A stretch of DNA of 64,000 nt from Euzebya rosea (GCF_003073135.1 NZ_PGDQ01000008.1:1-64000); one strand, 5' to 3'. Counted from the first letter of the stretch, positions 15,811-25,700 are shown. Numbers and translations are program-made. Notes: generated from the letters alone by a model not told the origin.

Positions 15811-18800
15811 TTACCGCAGGGCCGCGGCGAGCGCCTCCTGGAGGCCGGCGGGAAGGACGGATTCCCCGCCCAGCAGGACCAGCAGCTCGGTTCCCGACCC
15901 GTCCCCAGCGAGGAACGAGGCGGCCGGCTGACCGTCCAGCGGCTGGCCTCCGTCGACCAGCAACAACAAACGGTCGGTCCGAGCACCGTAGGCACCGGCT
16001 GCGAGTGCATCGGGGAAGTCGGCGCCGGTCGCGACCATCATCTCGGTCACGTCAGCACCGCCGTCCACCGCCCATCCGAGGATGGTCGTCGCGGTCTCGT
16101 AGCGGTTGGCACCGCCCAGTCGGGCGGTCAGCTCGATCCCGTTGGCGGCCAGCTGGTCGACGACGTCGTCACCGACGACCGCCGTGCCACCGACGATCAG
16201 GACCCGGCGGACCTGATGATCCACCATCGCCTGCAACGTCTCCGGGCTGAGCCCCTCTCCACCGGTCAGGTAGATCGGGAGCCCCTGGGCCGCGGCGATC
16301 GGGGCGATCGCCAGGGCATCGGCGAAGGAGCCACCGGAGGCCACCACGGCCAGTCCGCTGGTCGCACCGCCCATCCGAGCGGCGACGGCACGCGCCGTCT
16401 CCGTCCGGCTGGCACCGGCGAGCCTGCTGACCTGCAGGCCGGCCTCGCGGAGCGTGGCCTCCACGCCGTTGGACAGGGCCGCCTCGCCACCGAGGAGCAC
16501 GACCTGGGTGGCACCCAGGCGCTGGATCTCCTCGAGGACACGCGGGTCCAGCTCGTCGGTCCAGCTCAGCAGGAGCGGGGCGTCGAGCTGGCCGGCCAGC
16601 GGTGCGGCCGCCAGGGCGTCGGCGAAGCCACCGGCGGTGGCCAGCACGACCTGGTCTGCGCTGTCCCATCCGGACCGGGAGGCCTGGATGGCCGTGCCGA
16701 TGCGGTCGCTGTCGGTCACCCGCAGGGCTGCGGTGTCGACCCGGTAGGCCAGGACGCGACCACCGGGCTGGACCGGGATGGTCAGCTGGCGCATCGCCTC
16801 GTCCTGTGCGAAGGACGCGTCGTCGTCGGTGCAGCGCACGGTCGTGGCCGCTCCGGTCTCGTCGACGTGGACCAGGCAGATCCGGCCCGTCTCGTCGGTG
16901 GTGACGGTCAGGGTGCCGCCTGCGGTCATGTCCCAGCCGGCGATGAACTCGCCGAACCCGTAGGGGTCGTCGCCCTCGTAGTCGGAGTGGTCCACGCCAC
17001 CGGCGGTGGTCCCGCTGTTGCCGGGGTTGCCCGGGTTGCCGGGGTTACCGGGGTTACCGGGGTTGCCGCCCTGGCCGGGGGGTGTCCTCTGGACGCGGGT
17101 GAAGGTGACGCTCTGGGTCTCCTCCACGTTGCCGGCCAGGTCGATCGCACGGAACTCCACGGTGTGCTCGCCCATGCCGGGGACCACGAAGGAGTCGGTG
17201 TAAGTCGTCCACTCCCCGGAGGGATCGTCGACGCGGTACTCGATGCGGTCCACGCCCTCGCCCTCGCCGTCGTCGGCGGTCAGGGTCACCCGAACGGGGG
17301 TGGTCACCTCACCGTTCTCGTCGGGCTGGGGGTTCAGGGACGCGGTGGTGGTCGGGGCGTCGGTGTCCGGGAGGACCACGGTGAACGCGAAGGTCGCGAC
17401 GTCGCTGGTGTTCCCGGCGGTGTCGGTGGCCCGGTACTCCACGGTGTGGTCGCCGGCGGCGTCCACCGCGAAGGGTGCGGAGTAGGTGGTCCAGTCACCG
17501 CCGTCGAGGCGGTACTCGATGGAGTCGACGTCGGACAGGTCGTCCTCGGCGTCCAGCACCACGGTCTGCGGCCCGAACTGGTCGAGGGTGACGCAGGCGA
17601 TCGGCAGGCCGGGCGCCTCGGCGTCGTGGATCATGATCGACAGGTCCACCGCACGGGCGATCCAGTCGGCGGAACCGGTGCCGGTGACCGTGCCGTCCGG
17701 GCCGACCGTCAGGCCCGCGGTGGGGTCGGCGGTCGAGGACAGCCACAGCTCGTTGGGCGGGGTGCCCGGGCCGCTGGGGTCATCGGCGTAGTGCCCTGCC
17801 GGATCGGCGCAGGTGCCGAAGTGCAGGTGGGAGGGGTGGGTGGTGCCCGGCGTCAAACCAGCGGCGGTCAGCGTCACGTCGGTGCCGCTGTCGCTGCGGG
17901 TCAGGGTTGCCGTGCCGGTGATGTCCAGCGTGGTCCGCCCCTCGATGGAGCTGATGTCCCCGCTGGCGTCACCGCGCAGGCCCAGGGTGGCCGTCGGCGG
18001 CGTCGTGTCCTCGATGACCTCCTCCACGATGGTGAAGGTCCGCGTCACCACGTCGGAGACGTTGCCGGCGCTGTCGGTCGCCCGCGCCTCGACGGTGTGC
18101 TCCCCGAGGCCAGCGACCTCGAAGGTGTCGGTGTAGGTGACCCAGTCACCGGACGGGTCGTCCACCCGGTACTCGATGGTCAGCTCGCCAGCGGGTCCAG
18201 CGGCCGGTTCCACGACGACGGTGCCGTTCTGGGCGCTGCCGCTCGCGGTGGAGTGGATGCCGCAGAAGTACTCGTAGGTACCCGGCGTGTCGAAGGCGTG
18301 GGCGAAGGTGCCAGCCGTCTGGGTCGGCGACGCGAAGCTGCCGTCGTCGGCCTGGACGTTGTGCTCCTGGTTGCCGGTCCAGGTCCACAGGACGGACTCG
18401 CCAGCGCTGATGGTCGTGGTCCGTGGGTCGAAGTCGTTGTCGATGACGTCGACCGTGGCGGTCGGGTCGGTGGCGGAGAGGGTCACGTCGACGGGACCGT
18501 CGATGACCTCGCCGTTCTCGTCGGGCTCGGGGTCGAGCTCGATCGATGCCACGGGGGCGGTCTCGTCGGGCTCCGGGATGGTGAACTCGAAGGTCCCTTC
18601 CTCGGAGGTGTTGCCCGCCAGGTCGGTGGCGCGGAACGCCACGGTGTGGGTGCCGGGGGCGTCCACGGTCAGCGGAGTGTCGTAGGCGGTCCAGTCGCCA
18701 CCGTCGAGCTGGTACTCGATGGTGTCCACGCCCGAGCCGTCGCCGTCGTCAGCGGACAGGATCAGGGTCTGGGGACCGTAGGCGTCGAAGCTGGCACAGG

Positions 18801-21800
18801 CCACTGGCAGCCCGGGGGACTGGTCCTCGTGGATCATCACCGACAGGGGTTCGCTGCGTGCGATCCATGCAGCGCTGCCCTGACCGGAGATGGCCCCGGA
18901 GGCGTTGGACTGCAGGCCCGCCATCGGGTCCTGGGTCGAGGAGAGGTGCAGCTCGTTGGGCGGGGTCTCCGCACCACCGGGCACGTCCTGGTAGTGGCCA
19001 CCGCCGTCACCGCAGTACCCCTCGTGGAGGTGTGCGCGGTAGGTGGTGTTCGCGGCGAAGCCCTGTACGTCGACGGTGACGGTCGTGCCGTTGTCGTCGC
19101 GGGTCAGCGTCGCGGTCCCGCTGACGTCGGGCAGGGTGTTGCCGGCCGGACCCATCTCACCGGTGATCTCGCCACGGAGGGAGAGGTCGACGGTGGGCGC
19201 GGTCTCGTCGGCGTTCTCACCGAGGAGGCGGAAGTACTCGAAGTCCACGTCCACCGGGTCGATGGGGGTGTCGTTCGCTTGGTTGACGCCCAGGGTGTAG
19301 ATGCCGAAGGACGCTTCCTCCTCTGCCAGAGCCGTGTTGGTCACGGCCTCCGCCATGTCGGTCCAGGTCGCTCCCTCATCGAATGAGTAGGACCCGATGA
19401 AGGAGTCCCCGTCCTTGGTCAGGCGCAGCGTGACCGCGGTCGCGGTCGTGTTGACCTGCGGCTGCGGGTTCTGGATCGCGCCGCCGAGCTCGCTGCGGAG
19501 CTCCAGCCGCTCGACGCCCTGTTCCTGGCCGCCGGCGACCAGGTCGAACTTCACGTAGTGGTCGTCGTCGACGTAGGCAAGCAGGCCGGCTTGCTGGTAG
19601 CGGCCGAGCAGCTCGGCGCTGGAGATGTGGGTCTCGATGGTCCAGTCCTCCTCCGGCATGGGCTGGAGGATGAAGTTCGGCGGGTTGCCGCTGCCCCCGG
19701 TGTAGATGTCACCGGGCTGGGTGGTGAGGGTCAGGGCGCCATCGGCGACCGACCAGTGCTCGGGCTCGGGCCGCACGATCTCGCTCCAGCGACAGCGGTC
19801 CAGGTCATCACCCTCGAACTCGTCGGACACGCTGATCGGTCCGTCGCTGGGAGAGGTGACGTGGAAGAAGTCGAAGGTCGCGTCGATGTTGGCGGCGGTG
19901 TTGTTGCCCGTCAGGGCGAGGATGCCCATCCGGGGGTTGGCCGGGAGGGCTGCAGGACGACCCACGTCGGTCCAGTTGGCACCGCCATCGGCCGAGTACG
20001 CGGCCGTCAGCTGTGCGCCATCGGAGGTGATGCGCAGCTGGAAGGTCGAGGGGAAGTCCCCGGGCAGGGCTCCGGTGTTGTCCTGGCCGGCGTTGCGCGC
20101 CGACGCGGCGACCTCGTTGATGAACTCGATGGCGCGGTTGCCGTTGTAGACGAGGTCGAGCTTGGTGTAGTTGTCGTCGTCGCCGTAGACGATGAGGCCT
20201 GCCTGCTGGTAGGTCTCGGTCGGGTTGACCGTCACCTGTGTGGTGATGGTGAACGGGCCGGACGGGGCGGGTTGCAGCAGGACGTTGCCGGCGGTGTTGG
20301 TGCCCTGGTACAGGTCGCCGTCGCTCAGGGTGAGGACCAGCTGACCGTCAACCACGCTGTACTGGGTGTCGTCGTGGCGGACGATCTCGCTCCACCGCGT
20401 CAGGTCCAGGGACGTGCCGTCGAAGTCGTCGGAGGCGTCCGTCAGGCAGGCCGGCGGCTCGGGTGTCGGGGCCACCGTGATGGTGACGTCGGTGAAGCCC
20501 GTCGCCCCACGCTCGTCGGTGACCGACAGCCTGGCCACGTACTCGCCCGGCTCGGTGTAGGTGTGGGTTGCGTCCTCGGTGTCGGCAGTGGCGCCGTCAC
20601 CGAAGCTCCAGGCGTACCCGGTCAGGGCATCGTCGTCGGGGTCGCTGGCCGTTCCGTCGAAGGCAACGGTCAGCGGCGCGTTGCCAGACGTCACGTCGGC
20701 AGTCGCGGTCACCACCGGGGCGGCGTTGTCGGCCACACCCTGTCCATCGAAGAACAGCTCGTCGATCGCGACGTTGGCGCCGGTGGCCACCAGGTAGTAG
20801 GTGTCGGTGCCTCCGGGGTCGGTCACGGCCACGCCGTCGGTGAGCTGGTAACTGGTGAGGGCGCCGGTGGCGGGGAGCGGCACGGTGGCAGCGACGGGGC
20901 CGTCGACCGCACCCTTGCGGAGCTCGAGGGTGGCGCCGTCCGCGGTGCCGCTGTAGCGGACGCGAAGGCTGTCGATGCCGGTCAGGTTCACGGGATCGAA
21001 CGAGAACCAGGCGCCGGGGACCATCTCGACCCGGTTGCCGCCCTGCGCGCCTTCGAGGTCGCGCACGGTGGAGGTGCCGGAGGAGTCGTCGAAGTGCTCC
21101 GCCTGACGGCGCTTGGGCTGGAGGACGACGACGTCGTTGTCGCTCAGCGACGGGACACCGTCCCCACCAGCGTCGATGTAGGAGGCCTCGAGGACGTAGA
21201 AGAGGTTCTCGCTGGCACCGTGACCCGAGTCACGCGTGGTGTTGAAGATCCCCTCGCACCCGGTGGTGTTCTCAAGGGCGTGGGCGTGTTCGTCGTGGCC
21301 CAGCAGCAGCCGGACATCGACATCGGCACAGTCGATCTCCGTGCCCGACGTGCCGTCCTCGAAGTCTGTGACGGTGGCGGACCACGCTACGGAGTCACCG
21401 AAGTCCACGAACCCACCCTCGACGGGGGTGTCCATGACGACCTCCGGGCGCGTGTTTCCTGCGGTCACCGTGACGGCGGTCACGCCGACCGCGCCCTGGT
21501 CGTCGGTGACGGTCAGGCTGGCCGTGTAGCTACCGGCCTCGGTGTAGGTCGTCGTGGGGTTCGGGTCGGTCGAGTCGGTGGTGCCGTCGCCGTCGAAGTC
21601 CCAGGCATACCCGACGAGGGTGGCCCCAGCGGCAACCGCCCTGGATCCCTCGCTGGAGAAGCTGACCTGCAGCGGGAGCGGGCCGTTGTCCGGCGTGGCC
21701 GTTGCCACGGCGACGGGGCGGAACGAACCGCCCGTGTAGCCGATCCGGGAGATCCGGCTGTCGGCGTTGTTGCCGCCGAAGCCCGAGCCCCACTCGATCA

Positions 21801-23841
21801 GGTAGACCGCGCCGTCGGGGCCGACCTTCATGTGGTGAGGGCGGAGGAAGGTCTCGTCGTCGAGCCAGGGCGCGACCTCGGTGATGGCACCGGCGTCATC
21901 GGAGTGGACCTCGTAGATGTCACCGGTGTTCCACTCCATGAGCAGCGCGACACCGTCGTAGTAGGGCGGCAGGCCGTCTGGTGCGCTGGTGGCCGGGTCG
22001 TACTCGAGGATCCCGCCTGCGCCGGGGGCACCACCGGTGCCTATGACCGGGACGCCCGTCGTGCTCTTTCCCCACCACAGCGTGGCTGGCTGTGCCGGCG
22101 GGAGGTTGGTCAGGCCAGTGTTGTTCGGCGAGTCGTTGACCGGCGCATCACAGTCGAAGGCCGGACCGGAGGTACCCGTCGCGAAGTCGTAGTCCCGGTA
22201 GGCGGAGTTCGGCCCATGGCAGTAGGGCCAGCCCTGGTTGCTGGCCTGGTCGATGGCGAGCCACTCCACGCGTCCGTCCGGACCACGGTTGGCGTTGGCG
22301 TTGCCGGCATCCGGGCCGTAGTCACCGACGGTCAGCCGGTCGTGGACGGGGTCCCAGTTGATGGTGAAGGGGTTGCGGAAGCCCATCGCCCAGATCTCGG
22401 GACGGGTCCGGTCATCGGTGTCGGCGGCCTCGTCGAACAGGTTGCCCGCAGGGATGCTGTAGGTGCCGTTGTCCTCGGGGTGGATCCGCAGGACCTTGCC
22501 GCGCAGGTCGTTGGTGTTGCCCGAGGTGCGCTGCGCATCCCACGTGGAGCGGCCGTCCCGCTCGTCGTGGGGGGAGTAGCCGTCGGAGTTGAACGGGTTC
22601 GTGTCGTCGCCGGTGGACAGGTAGAGGTTTCCGGACTCGTCGAAGTCGAGGTCGCCCGAGGCGTGGCAGCACTCGTCACGCTGGACCACCACCTCCAGCA
22701 GCTTCGCCTCGGACGCCACGTCGAGCTGGCCGTCGACGAAGGTGAACCGGGACAGCTGCCCGGCGCCGCAGACGTTGGCGTCGGGGTCGGCATCGGTGCA
22801 GGGCACGTTGCCGGGGGCGGAGTAGTAGAGGTAGATCCAACCGTTGGTGTCGAAGTCGGGGTCCAGCGCGATGCCGAGCAGCCCGTCCTCCTGCCCCTGG
22901 TAGACGTCCAGCGTGCCGACGGTCGTGGGGATCTCGGTCTCGGGATCCCACATGCGCAGGCGGCCATCGCGCTCGAGGTAGAACACGCGCCCGTCGTTGG
23001 CGACGTCGACCTTCATCGGGTTCTGGGTGCCGTCGTCGAGCACGACACGCTCGAACTGGTCCTTAACGGTCGCACCACAGTCGGCGGGGACGACCCCGGC
23101 GGCGGTCCGGATGCCCTGCTCGATGTGGGTGACGAAGTCGGGCTCGCTGAAGCTGGCGTCGGTGTGGCCACCGCCGGTGTACCAGGAGCGACCCCCGTCG
23201 TAGTCCTGGCACCACGCGATCGGGTGGTCGGCGCCCATGCCCCCGCCGCTGTAGGTCTCCTCGTCCAGCGTCATGAGGACATGCACGTCACCGCGCGGGT
23301 TGGATTGGTAGTTGTACCACTCGTCGGTCCGCACCCATTCGGCGTCGAGGTGGGCCGTCGACGGGTGCACCGCGTCGGCAACCTCGACCTCGGCGGTCGG
23401 TGTCCCCGGCGGGTGCCCCTCGAAGTAGGCGCCCACGAGGTCGCCGTACCACGCCCAGTCGTACTCGGTGTCGGACGCCGCATGGATGCCGGCGTAGCCG
23501 CCGCCTCCCTGGATGTAACGCTCGAACGCGGCCTGCTGGCTGTCGTCCAGCACGTCACCGGTGGTGCTCAGCCACACCACGACGTCGTAGTTGGCGAGGT
23601 TGGCGTCGGTGAAGTCAGCCCCGTCCTCGGTCGTGTCGACGGTCCAACCGTTGTCGACGCCCATCTGCTCGATCGCCGCGATGCCGGCGGGTATCGACCC
23701 ATGGCGGAATCCAGCGGTCTTGCTGAAGACCAGGACGTCGATGCCGTCGTCCTGGGCCAGCGCGGGTTGGGGCGCTGCCCCGATCCACACGGCGGACAGG
23801 ACGGCGACCAGCAGGCTTCCAAGCAGCAGCAATCGACTCAT
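15811..23841 (-). CDS. Giant multidomain surface protein: ThuA, sugar dehydrogenase, PKD, CBM, cupredoxin and CWB2 repeats
   Basis: A 2676-residue secreted protein. A signal peptide ends at ALA (residue 29). Approximate order: ThuA-like domain (33-250; LVFSKTAGFRHGSIPAG); glucose/sorbosone dehydrogenase-type propeller (262-700); PKD (708-798); CBM6-like (913-1033); PKD (1043-1130); two concanavalin-like DUF1349-type domains (1134-1331, 1338-1545); two CHRD/SOD-like modules with HLHEGYC and HLHFGTC (from 1578 and 1971); Ig-like repeats; a cupredoxin with H...CGIH copper ligands (1801-1883); a (GNP)n linker (2255-2278) encoded by 9-bp DNA repeats; and three CWB2 repeats (2381-2676) for wall attachment. 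It likely oxidises or processes sugars at the cell surface. Its promoter shares the ROK operator. The substrate is unknown. Confidence 0.85.
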   Translation of the reverse strand: MSRLLLLGSLLVAVLSAVWIGAAPQPALAQDDGIDVLVFSKTAGFRHGSIPAGIAAIEQMGVDNGWTVDTTEDGADFTDANLANYDVVVWLSTTGDVLDDSQQAAFERYIQGGGGYAGIHAASDTEYDWAWYGDLVGAYFEGHPPGTPTAEVEVADAVHPSTAHLDAEWVRTDEWYNYQSNPRGDVHVLMTLDEETYSGGGMGADHPIAWCQDYDGGRSWYTGGGHTDASFSEPDFVTHIEQGIRTAAGVVPADCGATVKDQFERVVLDDGTQNPMKVDVANDGRVFYLERDGRLRMWDPETEIPTTVGTLDVYQGQEDGLLGIALDPDFDTNGWIYLYYSAPGNVPCTDADPDANVCGAGQLSRFTFVDGQLDVASEAKLLEVVVQRDECCHASGDLDFDESGNLYLSTGDDTNPFNSDGYSPHDERDGRSTWDAQRTSGNTNDLRGKVLRIHPEDNGTYSIPAGNLFDEAADTDDRTRPEIWAMGFRNPFTINWDPVHDRLTVGDYGPDAGNANANRGPDGRVEWLAIDQASNQGWPYCHGPNSAYRDYDFATGTSGPAFDCDAPVNDSPNNTGLTNLPPAQPATLWWGKSTTGVPVIGTGGAPGAGGILEYDPATSAPDGLPPYYDGVALLMEWNTGDIYEVHSDDAGAITEVAPWLDDETFLRPHHMKVGPDGAVYLIEWGSGFGGNNADSRISRIGYTGGSFRPVAVATATPDNGPLPLQVSFSSEGSRAVAAGATLVGYAWDFDGDGTTDSTDPNPTTTYTEAGSYTASLTVTDDQGAVGVTAVTVTAGNTRPEVVMDTPVEGGFVDFGDSVAWSATVTDFEDGTSGTEIDCADVDVRLLLGHDEHAHALENTTGCEGIFNTTRDSGHGASENLFYVLEASYIDAGGDGVPSLSDNDVVVLQPKRRQAEHFDDSSGTSTVRDLEGAQGGNRVEMVPGAWFSFDPVNLTGIDSLRVRYSGTADGATLELRKGAVDGPVAATVPLPATGALTSYQLTDGVAVTDPGGTDTYYLVATGANVAIDELFFDGQGVADNAAPVVTATADVTSGNAPLTVAFDGTASDPDDDALTGYAWSFGDGATADTEDATHTYTEPGEYVARLSVTDERGATGFTDVTITVAPTPEPPACLTDASDDFDGTSLDLTRWSEIVRHDDTQYSVVDGQLVLTLSDGDLYQGTNTAGNVLLQPAPSGPFTITTQVTVNPTETYQQAGLIVYGDDDNYTKLDLVYNGNRAIEFINEVAASARNAGQDNTGALPGDFPSTFQLRITSDGAQLTAAYSADGGANWTDVGRPAALPANPRMGILALTGNNTAANIDATFDFFHVTSPSDGPISVSDEFEGDDLDRCRWSEIVRPEPEHWSVADGALTLTTQPGDIYTGGSGNPPNFILQPMPEEDWTIETHISSAELLGRYQQAGLLAYVDDDHYVKFDLVAGGQEQGVERLELRSELGGAIQNPQPQVNTTATAVTLRLTKDGDSFIGSYSFDEGATWTDMAEAVTNTALAEEEASFGIYTLGVNQANDTPIDPVDVDFEYFRLLGENADETAPTVDLSLRGEITGEMGPAGNTLPDVSGTATLTRDDNGTTVTVDVQGFAANTTYRAHLHEGYCGDGGGHYQDVPGGAETPPNELHLSSTQDPMAGLQSNASGAISGQGSAAWIARSEPLSVMIHEDQSPGLPVACASFDAYGPQTLILSADDGDGSGVDTIEYQLDGGDWTAYDTPLTVDAPGTHTVAFRATDLAGNTSEEGTFEFTIPEPDETAPVASIELDPEPDENGEVIDGPVDVTLSATDPTATVDVIDNDFDPRTTTISAGESVLWTWTGNQEHNVQADDGSFASPTQTAGTFAHAFDTPGTYEYFCGIHSTASGSAQNGTVVVEPAAGPAGELTIEYRVDDPSGDWVTYTDTFEVAGLGEHTVEARATDSAGNVSDVVTRTFTIVEEVIEDTTPPTATLGLRGDASGDISSIEGRTTLDITGTATLTRSDSGTDVTLTAAGLTPGTTHPSHLHFGTCADPAGHYADDPSGPGTPPNELWLSSTADPTAGLTVGPDGTVTGTGSADWIARAVDLSIMIHDAEAPGLPIACVTLDQFGPQTVVLDAEDDLSDVDSIEYRLDGGDWTTYSAPFAVDAAGDHTVEYRATDTAGNTSDVATFAFTVVLPDTDAPTTTASLNPQPDENGEVTTPVRVTLTADDGEGEGVDRIEYRVDDPSGEWTTYTDSFVVPGMGEHTVEFRAIDLAGNVEETQSVTFTRVQRTPPGQGGNPGNPGNPGNPGNPGNSGTTAGGVDHSDYEGDDPYGFGEFIAGWDMTAGGTLTVTTDETGRICLVHVDETGAATTVRCTDDDASFAQDEAMRQLTIPVQPGGRVLAYRVDTAALRVTDSDRIGTAIQASRSGWDSADQVVLATAGGFADALAAAPLAGQLDAPLLLSWTDELDPRVLEEIQRLGATQVVLLGGEAALSNGVEATLREAGLQVSRLAGASRTETARAVAARMGGATSGLAVVASGGSFADALAIAPIAAAQGLPIYLTGGEGLSPETLQAMVDHQVRRVLIVGGTAVVGDDVVDQLAANGIELTARLGGANRYETATTILGWAVDGGADVTEMMVATGADFPDALAAGAYGARTDRLLLLVDGGQPLDGQPAASFLAGDGSGTELLVLLGGESVLPAGLQEALAAALR

Positions 23842-23909
23842 GACGGGCGTACCTCTCGTGTCGGCTCTCACGACGGCGACTTGTCCGACCTGGCGGCGGT
23901 CGGGCCTTG

Positions 23910-23957
23910 TTTCGTGATTAACACGACAAACTAGGGCCGCCCTGTTGCCATAGTCAA
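23910..23957 (-). promoter_or_regulatory. Promoter and ROK-type operator of the ThuA surface-protein gene
   Basis: On the minus strand TTGACT (23957-23952) and TAGTTT (23933-23928) are 18 bp apart. The palindromic TCGTGTTAATCACGA overlaps and follows the -10 box, within 23910-23934. This 25-bp block matches 20 of 25 positions at the rok promoter and has the same position relative to its -10 element, indicating one repressor for both. Confidence 0.68.
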
Positions 23958-23973
23958 GACATTTGTTCACGAG

Positions 23974-24010
23974 AAGTTGAATCCCATGTGTGAATGAACA
24001 ACTTTCATTC
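23974..24010. promoter_or_regulatory. Alternative inverted repeats upstream of purD
   Basis: GAATGAA at 23992-23998 pairs with TTCATTC at 24004-24010. AAGTTG at 23974-23979 can instead pair with CAACTT at 23999-24004, so the two stems exclude each other. The stretch is AT-rich for this genome and 106 bp before the purD start. It could be an operator or an attenuator-like leader; nothing proves either. Confidence 0.35.
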
Positions 24011-24115
24011 CCGGTGGCCGCACACACGTGGTTCGGCACCCACCCGCCGTCGCCCCCGACTCCCACCCGCCGAGCAGGCGGTCCACTGCGCCACGGCATG
24101 CCATCATCGGCGGCC

Positions 24116-25387
24116 ATGCGCGTACTCGTGATCGGCGGCGGTGGCCGCGAACATGCCCTTTCCTGGGCGCTGGCCCGGTCGGCCTCGGTCGACCACGTCG
24201 TCTGCGCTCCCGGCAACGTCGGGGTCGACGGCGTTGCCGAGCGGCGTCCGGTCGATGCCGAGGACCCCGTCGCTGTCGTGGACCTGGCCCGCGAGGTCGA
24301 GGCGGACCTCGTGGTCGTCGGCCCCGAGGCGCCGCTGGTCGCCGGCGTCGTCGACGCGCTGACCGAGGCGGGCATCACCGCGTTCGGTCCCACGGCCGCT
24401 GCGGCACGACTCGAGGGATCCAAGACCTTCGCCAAGGAGGTCATGCAGGCCGCGGGGGTGCCGACCGCCGGGTACTGGAGCGGCACCGACCCCACCGAGG
24501 CCAAGCGGGCCCTGGACGCCTACGCCCCGCCCTACGTGATCAAGGCCGACGGCCTCGCCGCGGGCAAGGGTGTGCGGATCTGCGCCGACCGCGCCGAGGC
24601 CGAGCAGGCCATCGACGACGCCCTTGTCGACCGGGTCTTCGGCGACGCCGGCGCGGCGCTAGTGATCGAGGAGTTCCTCGACGGCCCCGAGTGCTCGCTG
24701 TTCGGGTTGTCCGACGGCACGCGCGTGGTCCCGCTGGAGCCGGCGCAGGACTTCAAGCGTGCGCTGGACGGCGACGAAGGCCTGAACACCGGCGGCATGG
24801 GCGCCTACTCGCCGGTCCCCGCCGTCGGCCCGGACATGGTCGCCGACATCCACGCCCGGGCGCTGCAGCCCGTCATCGACGAGATGGCCCGGCGGGGCAC
24901 CCCGTTCGTCGGCGTGCTGTACGCGGGGCTTGCCCTCACCAGCAACGGGCCGAAGATCATCGAGTACAACGCACGGTTCGGTGACCCCGAGACGCAGGTC
25001 GTGCTGCCCCGCCTGACCAGCGACCTCGGCCTGCTGCTCCTGGCCTGCGCGAGGGGTGACCTGACCGCGGCCGAGCCAGTCACGTTCGGCGACGACGCCT
25101 GCGTGACGGTGGTGATGGCCAGCGAGGGCTACCCCGCGAGCTACCCGAAGGGCCTGCCGATCACCGGGCTCGATGCCGCCGACGAGCTCGACGGCGTCAC
25201 GGTCTTCCACGCCGGCACGGCCGAGCGGGACGACGAGGTCGTCACCGCCGGTGGCCGTGTGCTGGCCGTCAGCGCGACGGGCAGCTCGATCCCCCTGGCC
25301 CGTGCTCGGGCCTACATGGGCGTCGGCACGATCGACTTCCAGGGCGCCCACCACCGCACCGACATCGCCGCGTCCCCCACCACCTGA
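24116..25387 (+). CDS. purD: Phosphoribosylamine-glycine ligase (GARS)
   Basis: A 423-residue ATP-grasp enzyme joining phosphoribosylamine and glycine in purine synthesis. Typical stretches are the N-terminal MRVLVIGGGGREHALSWAL, VVVGPEAPLVAGVVD, PYVIKADGLAAGKGV, FLDGPECSLFGLSDG, GLNTGGMGAYSP and the metal-binding IIEYNARFGDPETQ. The length matches the family. The frame is open upstream to 23990, but ATG 24116 is where the conserved protein starts. Other purine genes in the window (purA, purB) are not adjacent, so this is not a purine operon. Confidence 0.96.
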   Translation: MRVLVIGGGGREHALSWALARSASVDHVVCAPGNVGVDGVAERRPVDAEDPVAVVDLAREVEADLVVVGPEAPLVAGVVDALTEAGITAFGPTAAAARLEGSKTFAKEVMQAAGVPTAGYWSGTDPTEAKRALDAYAPPYVIKADGLAAGKGVRICADRAEAEQAIDDALVDRVFGDAGAALVIEEFLDGPECSLFGLSDGTRVVPLEPAQDFKRALDGDEGLNTGGMGAYSPVPAVGPDMVADIHARALQPVIDEMARRGTPFVGVLYAGLALTSNGPKIIEYNARFGDPETQVVLPRLTSDLGLLLLACARGDLTAAEPVTFGDDACVTVVMASEGYPASYPKGLPITGLDAADELDGVTVFHAGTAERDDEVVTAGGRVLAVSATGSSIPLARARAYMGVGTIDFQGAHHRTDIAASPTT

Positions 25388-25448
25388 CCCGGGTCCCGGC
25401 CGGCCACCGCTGCCACCCTCGGGCCGCTCGGTCGGCCCGACCGGGGGT

Positions 25449-25591
25449 GTGTGCGTTCCCCCTCCCCCGTGGGCGTCCATCCCTCACACCTCAAGCCACC
25501 GTGCGGCATCACCACCTCGCCCGGGCGGGCAACGCACACCGCACCCGATAGCGGGTGACTTGCCCAGCCACAGGAGGAGGGAATGCCACAC
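25449..25591. repeat. 143-bp triple-palindrome element, copy 2
   Basis: The units are 25449-25487, 25501-25539 and 25553-25591, with 13-bp spacers. The first unit is more diverged (GTGTGCGTT, ending ATCCCTCAC). The second begins GTGCGGCAT and ends AACGCACAC; the third begins GGGTGACTT and ends ATGCCACAC. Unit and spacer lengths are identical to the copy at 2705. Confidence 0.75.
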
Positions 25592-25700
25592 GAGGCCGTG
25601 GCGGGCCGGCCCCCCACGGGCCGATCACCCGGGGGCGGGGCCGTCCGTCCACCGACGGGGCCGACCACCCTCGGGCCGCTGGTCCGTCCCAACCGGGGGC

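Noticed and set aside
17010-17080. Minisatellite between genes
   Set aside because: The 9-bp repeats are in frame and encode the Gly-Asn-Pro linker of the giant protein.
19558-23934. A 1458-codon plus-strand frame opposite the ThuA protein gene
   Set aside because: It is low-complexity Val/Gly/Asp sequence mirroring the codon pattern of the giant gene; no domain or ribosome site is seen.
25449-25591. CRISPR array
   Set aside because: The conserved parts are the palindrome ends, alternate in orientation and vary; units are only three per array and there are no cas genes.
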